Both the position numbers and the translations under genes were made by a program. This document shows positions 1 to 6,681 of a DNA stretch of 10,835 nt, piece after piece. Numbering within the stretch: the first letter of the stretch is position 1; each line of letters opens with the position of its first letter. The notes beneath the pieces are model-generated. The model did no database searches, had not been told where the DNA came from, and worked only from the letters and a program-made list of their open reading frames with translations. This DNA comes from JAWXCM01 sp034408745 (lineage in GTDB: Bacteria; Acidobacteriota; Terriglobia; Bryobacterales; Bryobacteraceae), in NCBI GenBank assembly GCA_034408745.1, contig JAWXCM010000325.1:1-10835 (forward strand), written 5' to 3'.

Positions 1-2010
1 GCGTCCGCGGACGCCCTGCAGGGCTGTCCAGATCTTTGTCTCTTCCATCATGCGGCGCGCGAGTGTGGTGTTGAGCGGCGGCAGGCCGAGCGCGCGGTCC
101 TTGAACACTTCCACCAGCTGACCACCGGTGCCGAAGAGCAGCACGGGGCCGAACTGCGCGTCGGTGCTCATGCCGAGGATCAGCTCATAGCCGTCCTTTG
201 AGGAAATCATCGGCTGGACGGTGACGCCGCCGAAGTCCGAAGCACTGCCGTGGGTGAGCACGGCGGTTTGGATGTCGTTGAACGCCTGACGGACGGCTGC
301 CTCGTCACGAAGATTGAGCTTCACGCCGCCGACGTCCGTCTTGTGGGTAATGGTCTTTGAGTAGAGCTTCAGCACGATCGGATAGCCGATGCGTGCGGCT
401 GCGTCGACAGCCTGGCTTTCGGTGAGCGCGGTGATGGTCTGCACGGTGGGAATGCCGTACAGGGCGAGGATCTTTTTGGATTCGGCCTCGTCCAGAATGG
501 TGCGTCCCGCGGCCCGCACTTCGGCGATGATCTGATCGGCGGCGAACTTCTGATCGGTGGAATGCTCGTCGCTGGTCAACTGCGGAGTTTCGTATAGGCT
601 GGTGAGACGGTCGGCGTACTGGTGAAGGTAGGTGAACGCCTTGGCTGCGGTGTCGGGATAAGGGAACACCGGGATGCCCGCGCGGGTGAGCAGGCGGGTT
701 CCTTCGGCCACCATGGGACCGCCCATCCAGCTGGCCAGAATCGGCTTGCCGGTGGACTGCGCGTACTCGCGCAGCTTCTCGGCTATACCCGTGGGGCTGG
801 TCATTCCCTGAGGGGTCATAATGACGAGCATGCCGTCGCTCTCGGGGTTCTGGGCGACGATCTCCAGCGTCTTTGCGTACTTGTCTGCGTCGGCGTCGCC
901 GAGCACGTCGACAGGATTGGCGTGGCTCCAGGCGGCGGGCAGGATCTTGTTGAGCGCTTCGATGGTGGAGGGAGGGAGCTCAGCCAGCTTGCCGCCGTTG
1001 CCGATCAGTGAGTCTGTGGCGAGGACGCCCGGTCCACCGGCATTTGTCACAACGGTCAGCCTTGGACCGGCAGGACGCGGCTGTTTCGCGAGCACTTCCA
1101 CCATATAAAACACGTCGGAGATGTTGTTGACACGGAGCACGCCGACGCGCCGGAATGCCGCATCGAGCACCTCATCGCTGCCTGCGAGGCTGCCCGTGTG
1201 GGATGCCGCCGCTTTGGCAGCCGCTTCGGTACGGCCCGCCTTAATCACAATGATGGGCTTGGTGAGGGCTACTTCGCGAGCTGCCGAGAGGAAGCTGCGG
1301 GCGTCGCCAATGGTCTCCATGTAGAGCACGATGCTCTTCGTGTTGGGGTCATCACCGAGGTAGTGGATAAGGTCGCCCCAGCCCACGTCGACCATGGCGC
1401 CGACGGAGAAGAAGGCACTGAAGCCGACCATTTCGCGCTCGCTCCAGTCGAGCATGGCGGTACAGAGCGCGCCGGACTGACTGAGGAACGCCACATTGCC
1501 GCGCGCTGCCATGGAACCGGCGAAGGTGGCGTTGAGGCCGGACAGAGGGCTCATGATGCCGAGGCAGTTGGGGCCGATGATGCGGAGGTTGCCGGCGCGG
1601 GCGGTTTCGAGAACCTGGCGCTCGAGCTCACGGCCCGCGGCTCCGGTCTCGCGGAAACCGGCCGAGATGATGACGGCGCCGCGCACGCCTTCTTCGACGC
1701 ACTCTTTGATCAGGCCGGGGACGCTGGCTGCCGGCGTCGTGATGACGACGAGGTCGACCTGCTCAGGGACATCGGCAAGCGTCTTGTAGGCAGGACGGCC
1801 GAGGATGGTGTCGCGGAGCGGGTTGACGGGATAGATGGGAAAGCCTGGCTGAGCCGCGCGCAAGTTTTCGAAAACTACTCGGCCGACGCTTCCGGCGCGC
1901 TCGGAGGCACCGATCAGCGCGACGTTCTTTGGGTGGAAGAATACGTCGAGCGAGGTCGACCGATGAGTTCTTTTTCTCTTTTTCTTGTCGGTACTTGCGG
2001 TTGGCGTCAT
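1..2010 (-). CDS. Fused acetate/acyl-CoA ligase (ADP-forming), 3' end outside window
   Basis: This family interconverts acyl-CoA + ADP + Pi and acid + CoA + ATP in the cytoplasm, giving substrate-level ATP from acetyl-CoA. 670 codons are visible and the frame is open to the window edge. In order: a Lys/Arg-rich N-terminus (about residues 9-16), a Rossmann CoA-binding domain (ALIGASERAGSVG, about 30-42; IIGPNCLGI near 148), a ligase domain with SHTGSLAG whose His271 matches the phosphohistidine of the alpha subunit, and an ATP-grasp domain from about residue 480 (GYPIVLKLYSKTITHKTDVG; His556 matches the second conserved His of the beta subunit), ending in GVRGR. Alpha and beta parts are therefore fused. 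ATG at 2010 follows AGGAGA at 10-nt spacing. The nitroreductase gene lies 41 nt upstream in the same direction, so an operon is likely. Whether a C-terminal GNAT acetyltransferase domain follows, as in Pat-type relatives, cannot be seen. Acyl substrate is not predictable. Confidence 0.93.
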   Translation of the reverse strand, partial: MTPTASTDKKKRKRTHRSTSLDVFFHPKNVALIGASERAGSVGRVVFENLRAAQPGFPIYPVNPLRDTILGRPAYKTLADVPEQVDLVVITTPAASVPGLIKECVEEGVRGAVIISAGFRETGAAGRELERQVLETARAGNLRIIGPNCLGIMSPLSGLNATFAGSMAARGNVAFLSQSGALCTAMLDWSEREMVGFSAFFSVGAMVDVGWGDLIHYLGDDPNTKSIVLYMETIGDARSFLSAAREVALTKPIIVIKAGRTEAAAKAAASHTGSLAGSDEVLDAAFRRVGVLRVNNISDVFYMVEVLAKQPRPAGPRLTVVTNAGGPGVLATDSLIGNGGKLAELPPSTIEALNKILPAAWSHANPVDVLGDADADKYAKTLEIVAQNPESDGMLVIMTPQGMTSPTGIAEKLREYAQSTGKPILASWMGGPMVAEGTRLLTRAGIPVFPYPDTAAKAFTYLHQYADRLTSLYETPQLTSDEHSTDQKFAADQIIAEVRAAGRTILDEAESKKILALYGIPTVQTITALTESQAVDAAARIGYPIVLKLYSKTITHKTDVGGVKLNLRDEAAVRQAFNDIQTAVLTHGSASDFGGVTVQPMISSKDGYELILGMSTDAQFGPVLLFGTGGQLVEVFKDRALGLPPLNTTLARRMMEETKIWTALQGVRGR

Positions 2011-2051
2011 GTGGTCCAATTCTCCTGTGATGCGTACAGCCCTGGTCAGGG

Positions 2052-3155
2052 TCAGCCGACGACGGGTAGGTCTTCGGCGTCAGTTTCTTCGTGTGTGTGG
2101 TTCGATTCCACGCTCACCACCTCACCCAGCGGTCTTCTGGGTGTTGGGGCGACGCGCGGTGCATAGCCGAGCCGGAATGCGATCTGCGGGTAACCCCGCT
2201 CCTCCGGCAGCAGCTCCATCAGTTTGTTGCGTAATTCGGGTACTTCCACGGGCTGCAGAAAAAAGGATGCGGTGACGCCCTCCGACTGTGCCGAGAGCAG
2301 TACGCGGCCCAAAGCCTGTCCGGCGAGCATCCAGTCGCGGGCCGTGTCGGTTTCGGTGCCGAGCACGCAGAAGCCGGGGGCTCGCAGGACCAGTTCTTCG
2401 TCGCGGCGTCCCTGCGCGGAGCCGAAAGAGTTCATGGTGGGCGGGGAGAGGCGCGAGGACAGCGACCCGAAGCCGACGCTGTAGCCAGGCAGACCGTCGC
2501 GACAGGCGGTGTCGTTGGAACGCATCCAGCCCGCGATTTCCGAGCGGTATCCGGCGCGGCTGGCGAGAATCCCGTCGCCTTCGGCGATCATGCGCGCGAT
2601 GGCCCGGCGGGTGTCGGGAACGTCGACAATGGCCATCCAGGCTTCCTCATACATGGCGGCTTTCTGCCAGCGAAAGAGGAGGGCTCGGGGAATTTGACGG
2701 GGCTCGAAGGGTAGCCGGGTGGTACGGCGTTCACGAATCGCTTTGAAGAGCCGGAAGTCGGTGCGGCCGGATGGGGCGACACCGGTCAGGCAGAGGCGGG
2801 CGAGAAGTTCGGGCTCGTCAGGCTCGGGACACAACTCCGCCTGGACCACGAGGCCGAAATTGCGGGCCGCTACGCGGAGGTTCAGCAGCGCGGCGCCGCA
2901 GCTCATTACCAGTTCGCGATTGTCAGGATCAGTGATCGGCATGGCGCGCGACAGGTCGCCCACAACGTCGAGGGTCGATCCGTTAATTCGGAACTTCCAG
3001 GGTTGGGTGTTGTGGCCCGATGGCGCCAGAATCGCGTAGCGTATGAGGAACTCGAGTTTGGAGCGGGCGCTGCCGTCGGCGGGAAACTCGGACTGGGACA
3101 GCGGTGAACGGACCGCCACGGCGGCGGACACGTCCGCACTAGTGTTTAGTCTCAT
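2052..3155 (-). CDS. Acg-family nitroreductase-fold protein
   Basis: A 367-aa protein of the Acg/Rv2032 branch of the nitroreductase superfamily. It has the family signature APSGHNTQPWKF near residues 44-55, a middle region with RERRTTRLPF, a second half with GQALGRVLLSAQSEGV, and the C-terminal block FRLGYAP..PTPRRPLGEVV. The length fits a two-half nitroreductase in one chain. Known Acg proteins have a lid that covers the flavin pocket and may not be active reductases; mycobacterial Acg is induced by hypoxia. I chose ATG at 3155 (MRLNTSADVS) because GAAAGG precedes it at 7 nt. The frame also offers ATG at 3185 and 3266, but these lack a good ribosome site and would add unrelated residues. 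It lies upstream of the acyl-CoA ligase with a 41-nt gap, suggesting co-transcription. Flavin binding and substrate are not readable from the sequence. Confidence 0.88.
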   Translation of the reverse strand: MRLNTSADVSAAVAVRSPLSQSEFPADGSARSKLEFLIRYAILAPSGHNTQPWKFRINGSTLDVVGDLSRAMPITDPDNRELVMSCGAALLNLRVAARNFGLVVQAELCPEPDEPELLARLCLTGVAPSGRTDFRLFKAIRERRTTRLPFEPRQIPRALLFRWQKAAMYEEAWMAIVDVPDTRRAIARMIAEGDGILASRAGYRSEIAGWMRSNDTACRDGLPGYSVGFGSLSSRLSPPTMNSFGSAQGRRDEELVLRAPGFCVLGTETDTARDWMLAGQALGRVLLSAQSEGVTASFFLQPVEVPELRNKLMELLPEERGYPQIAFRLGYAPRVAPTPRRPLGEVVSVESNHTHEETDAEDLPVVG

Positions 3156-3246
3156 CCGGATACCTTTCGACAAATCGAGTGGCATTTCGACTACCAATCT
3201 GCCCTGGTATCTGAAATCAACTACTTGGAAGGGAGGACAAGCCGGG

Positions 3247-3268
3247 GGCTGGGTGAAAGCACCCAACC
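3247..3268 (-). repeat. Hairpin in nitroreductase leader
   Basis: On the minus strand GGTTGGGTG and CACCCAGCC form a 9-bp stem with one G-U pair around the tetraloop CTTT. On the plus strand the same position is an A-C mismatch, so the structure favours a minus-strand transcript. It lies about 90 nt upstream of the nitroreductase start. It is not followed by a T-run, so it is not a classical terminator; a leader structure or chance are both possible. Confidence 0.45.
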
Positions 3269-3353
3269 ACGGGTTGCGTCAGAAGTAGAATTTGAGCCCA
3301 TGGACCAGGCGCCGCAGGGCGAGGTTCGCCGAGTTGTATTGTGTGGGTCATGG

Positions 3354-3381
3354 CGGGTCTGGGGACCGGTCTGGGGACCCG
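3354..3381. repeat. Tandem 12-mer GGTCTGGGGACC x2 inside a CGGGTC/GACCCG dyad
   Basis: GGTCTGGGGACC occurs at 3356-3367 and again immediately at 3368-3379. Each copy is itself a small hairpin (GGTC/GACC). The pair is enclosed by CGGGTC (3354-3359) and GACCCG (3376-3381). Compact, nested palindromic units like this resemble REP-like intergenic elements. Whether it is dispersed in the genome cannot be judged from one window. Confidence 0.6.
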
Positions 3382-3388
3382 CCGCAGG

Positions 3389-3422
3389 CCTGGGGGGCCT
3401 GCCCCAGGGCCTGCCCCCCAGG
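3389..3422. repeat. Strong GC hairpin downstream of the ATPase operon
   Basis: CCTGGGGGGC (3389-3398) and GCCCCCCAGG (3413-3422) form a perfect 10-bp stem around a 14-nt loop. It starts 22 nt past the stop of the last gene of the three-gene operon (3445), so it could protect or end that transcript. There is no T-tract after it on the minus strand, which argues against an ordinary intrinsic terminator. It adjoins the tandem 12-mers and may be part of the same repetitive element. Confidence 0.55.
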
Positions 3423-3444
3423 TCAAGTGTTCTCTCCGACATTC

Positions 3445-4728
3445 CTACAGATTTGTCAGCTCATCCACAATCGAGGCATCGCTCTGGCGCTCATCAGCTC
3501 CCGGGTCGCTGTCGTCTTCCGTATACGTGTTGCGATAGGATTCGGTCTCGATACCGGTAATATGCTCGCCATAGAGACGGCTTAAATCCCATTCGGTAAT
3601 CCAGGCCCTGATGTAGCTTCGAAGCGGTGTGCTGTGTCCCCTGATCACCGTGTCGAGAACCGGTGCTTCCCACCTGTAGGCGCGTGAATAGAGACCACGA
3701 ATGGTTTCGTAAGTCTCATCCAGAACGTTCTCATCGGGCCGTTTCAGGGATAAACCGCCGGTGTTCAGAATCCGCATTCCCGCCTTTGCGTCCTCGGAAT
3801 CGGGGTCGCCCGAGTGGAGGGCACGCTGGGCCAGCATCCCGGGAATCTTCTCCAGATCGCATTTGTCCTGGAGTACCGCACGCCCGTAATCCTCGGTAAT
3901 GGCCAGCACCGGCCATGCGCCGTAGCCTGAGTCTTCCGCCACGTTCATTAAACGCGCGATTTCAATGTACGATTTCGCCCGCTGCAGGACACTATAAGAG
4001 CCGATCAGTTCCACCTCATCAATCAACAGCAGCCATCCCGCGTAACCAGCGGCGCGAATCAGCCTGCTGGCAAAACGAAATCTTTCTATCGCGAGTTCTC
4101 GCGCATTCAGGTGACCTGCCGGGTAACTCTCATTTATCTGCCGTAAACGTTTCCGTATGTTGCTGACAGGCAGTTTGTCGCCCGCCCAAAAGCGAATGAT
4201 CTGGTCTCGAAGCTCGTGATCCGAGGCGAATTTCTCAAACAACAACAGCGTTGAGGCAAAAGGTGAGTCCTTGCGGCGGGCTGGCTGATTCGTCCAACGC
4301 TCAAAATCGCGGAAAGCCGGGGAGTGGAAGACCAGATTATTGGCCAGTTCGACAAATGCGTTTCCGGCGCGATCGGGGAGCGCGGCACTGTCGGCCGCCG
4401 AGGAAAACAGCCTGACCGGATCGAAGAGCGGAGCCTCTTTGCTAACGTACAGGCGGCTGCAGACGAACCCGTGATTCAGCGCCATCTCCCCCAAATATTG
4501 AAGAGTATGCGATTTCCCCATTCCAAAATCGCCTCGAATCATCAGACCCTTCGCTGATTGGCCTGCCTGAACGCGGGCAATCTGGGCTTCGAATTCCTGT
4601 ACGATGCGAGGTTGCCCGCAGCCCAGCGCCGCCACGCTCCACCGGTTTGGAACGCCGGTTCGTAATCCCTCTATCGCGGAGCGGCAGTTGAATACCGAAT
4701 CGGGAGAATAGTTACGCTCCGAGTTCAT
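3445..4728 (-). CDS. BrxD-like (DUF2791) P-loop ATPase, last gene of three-gene module
   Basis: A 427-aa cytoplasmic ATPase. Motifs in order: an N-terminal EGLRTGVPNR..ALGCGQP block (19-40), Walker A GDFGMGKS (66-73), FVCSRLYVSKEAPLFDP (88-104), Walker B LLLIDEVE (233-240), a sensor-like VLAITED (274-280), and STPLRSYIRAWITEWDL (366-382) near the end. The layout matches the P-loop family DUF2791, which includes BrxD of BREX phage-exclusion systems; I recognise this from motif memory, not from a search. An acidic, low-complexity tail (about 402-420) follows the fold. ATG at 4728 overlaps the upstream stop (ATGA), and GGAGG lies 4 nt before the start. The catalytic motifs look intact, so it is probably the working ATPase of the module. 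Its partner and target are unknown; the neighbour upstream is a P-loop-less relative of BREX ATP-binding proteins. Confidence 0.82.
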   Translation of the reverse strand: MNSERNYSPDSVFNCRSAIEGLRTGVPNRWSVAALGCGQPRIVQEFEAQIARVQAGQSAKGLMIRGDFGMGKSHTLQYLGEMALNHGFVCSRLYVSKEAPLFDPVRLFSSAADSAALPDRAGNAFVELANNLVFHSPAFRDFERWTNQPARRKDSPFASTLLLFEKFASDHELRDQIIRFWAGDKLPVSNIRKRLRQINESYPAGHLNARELAIERFRFASRLIRAAGYAGWLLLIDEVELIGSYSVLQRAKSYIEIARLMNVAEDSGYGAWPVLAITEDYGRAVLQDKCDLEKIPGMLAQRALHSGDPDSEDAKAGMRILNTGGLSLKRPDENVLDETYETIRGLYSRAYRWEAPVLDTVIRGHSTPLRSYIRAWITEWDLSRLYGEHITGIETESYRNTYTEDDSDPGADERQSDASIVDELTNL

Positions 4729-5666
4729 GGCGCCTCCGCGGTTTCCTGGAGCGCCAGCCGGTAAAGGGGTGACAGCGGATTCTGGCGGCCGCTCATGTGG
4801 ATGTCAGCGAATATTCTCATTTTCAACGCCTGATATCGATCTACCCCTCTCTTCTCGTTCTCGAGAAACGCCGGTGGCGCGTACACCACGATAAGGGTGC
4901 CCGCGAAATCCGCGGATGCATCCACCAGCTGGCGCAGCACCTCATATACTTCCGTCAGAGCTGGAGAGGAGTAGTAAAGCCCCCCGGTTCTCTCGGCGGG
5001 CCGCACCTGCTCCAGGCAGCGGCCAAGATCCAGGCAGAGCACGAATCCTTTTCGACCGTTCTGGCGCAACCAGCGGGAGAGCGATTGCAACATAAGACGT
5101 GCGTTATGACGGCCGATTTTTGAAAATAGTTTGGCTTCTTTTACCTCCGAAATTCGCCTGAGTTCCCCGCGCAACCACTGCTCGACGGCTGGAGCACAAT
5201 GGCTGACGCCGGCGATGTGGGACCGGCAGATCTGCAGCATCGCCAGGCGAAACTCATACGTCAGAGCATAGTCGCGGTAAAGCTCTTCCAGGCATTCCTT
5301 CAGGGCGGCTCGCGTATCGATATCGGGATATCGTGACTGCAGTTCCTCAGGGTCAATGACCCCATCCACAGGGTTCGCCTCGATGGAGCGGGATCTCAGC
5401 CAGGCCACCAGATAATCGAGCGCCAGCCCATGGACACCGACCAGCCGGGCGATCTCGAAAAAGACATGATCGCTGCGATTCAGCCTCGTTTGAACAGAAT
5501 CCAGATCCACTGTCACATAGCCCCTGCTCTGTGCCAGCACAATCAACTCCTGCCGCGCCTCAGGGTTCCTGGTGGCAGGACCAATTACGAACTTAACCGA
5601 GCCTCCACCCGCCGCCAGAAAATCTGACAGGTATTCCGTATCCAGAAGTTCGAGCCACCTGGTCAT
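4725..5666 (-). CDS. BREX-type ATP-binding-domain protein with degenerate P-loop
   Basis: A 313-aa protein resembling proteins annotated 'BREX system ATP-binding domain-containing'. Recognisable blocks are WLELLDTEYLSDFLAAGGGSVKFVIG (4-29; key residues W4, GGG 20-22), RGYVTVDLDSVQTRLNRSDHVFF (48-70), EFRLAMLQIC (138-147), WLRGELRRI (164-172), KIGRHNARLMLQSLSRWLR (183-201), GGLYYSS (228-234) and GVDRYQALKMRI (274-285). The position after VKFVIG where a Walker A loop should sit reads PATRNPEARQE, with no GK(S/T). The hydrophobic strand that would carry Walker B reads FVLCLDLGR (208-216) and lacks a catalytic acidic pair. It is probably an ATPase-fold subunit that does not hydrolyse ATP, paired with the active enzyme encoded next. 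ATG at 5666 overlaps the previous stop (ATGA) and has no ribosome site of its own, so translational coupling is likely. Confidence 0.78.
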   Translation of the reverse strand: MTRWLELLDTEYLSDFLAAGGGSVKFVIGPATRNPEARQELIVLAQSRGYVTVDLDSVQTRLNRSDHVFFEIARLVGVHGLALDYLVAWLRSRSIEANPVDGVIDPEELQSRYPDIDTRAALKECLEELYRDYALTYEFRLAMLQICRSHIAGVSHCAPAVEQWLRGELRRISEVKEAKLFSKIGRHNARLMLQSLSRWLRQNGRKGFVLCLDLGRCLEQVRPAERTGGLYYSSPALTEVYEVLRQLVDASADFAGTLIVVYAPPAFLENEKRGVDRYQALKMRIFADIHMSGRQNPLSPLYRLALQETAEAP

Positions 5667-6487
5667 GAGTCAGGATCTTGCTTGTGGAATTTGATTCCGT
5701 AGTAGCGCTTCTCCGCGCCGTCTTCGCCGACCGTCAGAAAGACGTCGCCGCCATGCCGGGTCCCCGTGCTCGCCGAGAGGACCGGTACATATCCGCTGCG
5801 GGTGGCAGCACCAGGACTCCTGTCGAGCAAGTATAAATCCCGGGAAAAGTCATCGCGCGTATAGTCCCTGGAGGCGCCAGGCATTAAAGTGAGAATTTCG
5901 TAAATGCGCCCGAGACTTACAACCTGGGACTCCTTGCCCGACAAGCAGTAGGTGTAGGCCTTGTGGAGAAGGTTTAAAAAGCCCTGGGATTCGAAGCGGC
6001 CGGGCCGGGCCTGCAGGTTCCGCAGCTCAGAGATCAACACGGAGGGACGCACGCCGCGTTCCTGTTTAGCGCCGATCTGGACCGAACGCTCCGCTCCGCG
6101 CACCCGCACCAACAAAGGATAGCAATAGATCTTGCCGTCAAGAACCGTGATCCGAAGCCCGGCGGAAGCCGCCGCTTCCTGAAGCTCCTGAAGGAAGCGA
6201 TCGGGAAAATAGTCTTCGTCGACAGCGATGTTCAAAGCACCGGCCTGGAGTTGAACCTGGGCCGCCAACTCCCGTGTTTCCGCCAGGCCCTTGTCGATAT
6301 CGCGTAAATCGCCGACTTTAACGGCCTTCTTCAGCTTGCGGAGCTTTGCAGCGAGTGTCGTCCCGCTACGGAGCGCCTCATCGACGAGACCTTCCAACGT
6401 TTGCAGTTTTGGTTCTAGCATCAACGACCGGATACTAACACAAGCCTCTTCTCTTCCAGGGTCATCCCCATCAACGGGAACCCACAA
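5663..6487 (-). CDS. Uncharacterised first gene of the three-gene ATPase module
   Basis: About 274 aa, family not recognised. An N-terminal helical, Leu/Lys/Glu-rich stretch (about residues 25-85 of the longest frame, with LAAKLRKLKKAVKVGDLRDI) looks like a helical bundle or coiled coil. A mixed alpha/beta part follows with KIYCYPLLVRVRG, QGFLNLLHKAYTYCLSG, SLGRIYEILTLMPG and DDFSRDLYLLDRS. No catalytic motif, membrane segment or signal peptide is visible. Start choice: a perfect AGGAGG (6498-6503) precedes TTG at 6487 by 10 nt; TTG at 6496 would be only 1 nt away; ATG at 6421 (MLEPKLQTLEG) has no good ribosome site, though the recognisable protein seems to begin there. The stop overlaps the next start (ATGA), tying it to the two BREX-like genes. 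It may be the specificity or scaffold subunit of the module, which is inference from position only. Confidence 0.72.
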   Translation of the reverse strand: MWVPVDGDDPGREEACVSIRSLMLEPKLQTLEGLVDEALRSGTTLAAKLRKLKKAVKVGDLRDIDKGLAETRELAAQVQLQAGALNIAVDEDYFPDRFLQELQEAAASAGLRITVLDGKIYCYPLLVRVRGAERSVQIGAKQERGVRPSVLISELRNLQARPGRFESQGFLNLLHKAYTYCLSGKESQVVSLGRIYEILTLMPGASRDYTRDDFSRDLYLLDRSPGAATRSGYVPVLSASTGTRHGGDVFLTVGEDGAEKRYYGIKFHKQDPDS

Positions 6488-6681
6488 GAATTGCAATCCT
6501 CCTTTTCAGAGCGTGCGAAGATCACCCTGGTACGAGGCGACTGAGCATGAGTCGGATTGCAGCGATGTCGATCATAGTCTCCGAGGTAGACGCAGTTTGG
6601 TTTATGGCGATGGGGACACGCCTGGGACGGCAGAGGCAAAAGGGGGGCCGCGACAGTGAGAAAACGCGGCCCCGTCCGAGG
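6488..6681. other. Gap upstream of ATPase operon
   Basis: This 194-base stretch holds the Usp terminator (6636-6673) and the ribosome site AGGAGG (6498-6503) of the first module gene. It must contain the module promoter unless transcription reads through from the Usp gene. I see no convincing sigma-70 or sigma-54 elements on the minus strand. Open frames here on both strands look like shadows. Confidence 0.6.
6636..6673 (-). terminator. Intrinsic terminator after the Usp gene
   Basis: On the minus strand GGGGCCGCG (6673-6665) and CGCGGCCCC (6652-6644) make a perfect 9-bp GC stem around a 12-nt loop. It is followed by CC and TTTTG. It begins 8 nt past the Usp stop codon. The T-run is short, but stem and position fit a rho-independent terminator closing the sigma-54-driven membrane protein/Usp unit. 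Confidence 0.75.

Larger units (their letters stand above)
3156..3444. other. GC-rich intergenic patch with repeats and hairpins
   Basis: This 289-base gap separates the end of the ATPase operon from the nitroreductase start, both on the minus strand. Several open frames cross it, but they consist of Gly/Pro/Arg-rich translations of the repeats and have no convincing start sites, so I see no gene here. It holds tandem 12-mers (3356-3379), a 10-bp-stem hairpin (3389-3422) and a smaller hairpin (3247-3268). It should also contain the nitroreductase promoter, but no convincing -35/-10 pair is visible. Confidence 0.7.

Noticed and set aside
622..2166. Long plus-strand frames opposite the acyl-CoA ligase gene (such as 1198-2166)
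   Set aside because: They are antisense shadows of a minus-strand gene whose family motifs are unmistakable. Their residues show no domain and are His/Gly/Asp-rich as expected of an opposite frame in GC-rich DNA.
3173..3190. Possible sigma-54 promoter (TTGGTAG-N5-ATGCC) upstream of the nitroreductase
   Set aside because: GG-N10-GC spacing is present, but only about 7 of 11 core positions match. Such spacing alone occurs by chance often, and it would leave almost no leader room before ATG 3155.
6421..6639. 72-codon minus-strand frame ending in a TGATG overlap with ATG 6421
   Set aside because: The best ribosome site lies inside it rather than before it, it spans the non-coding gap after the Usp terminator, and its residues match nothing recognised. 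Kept only as a possible short leader in the findings.
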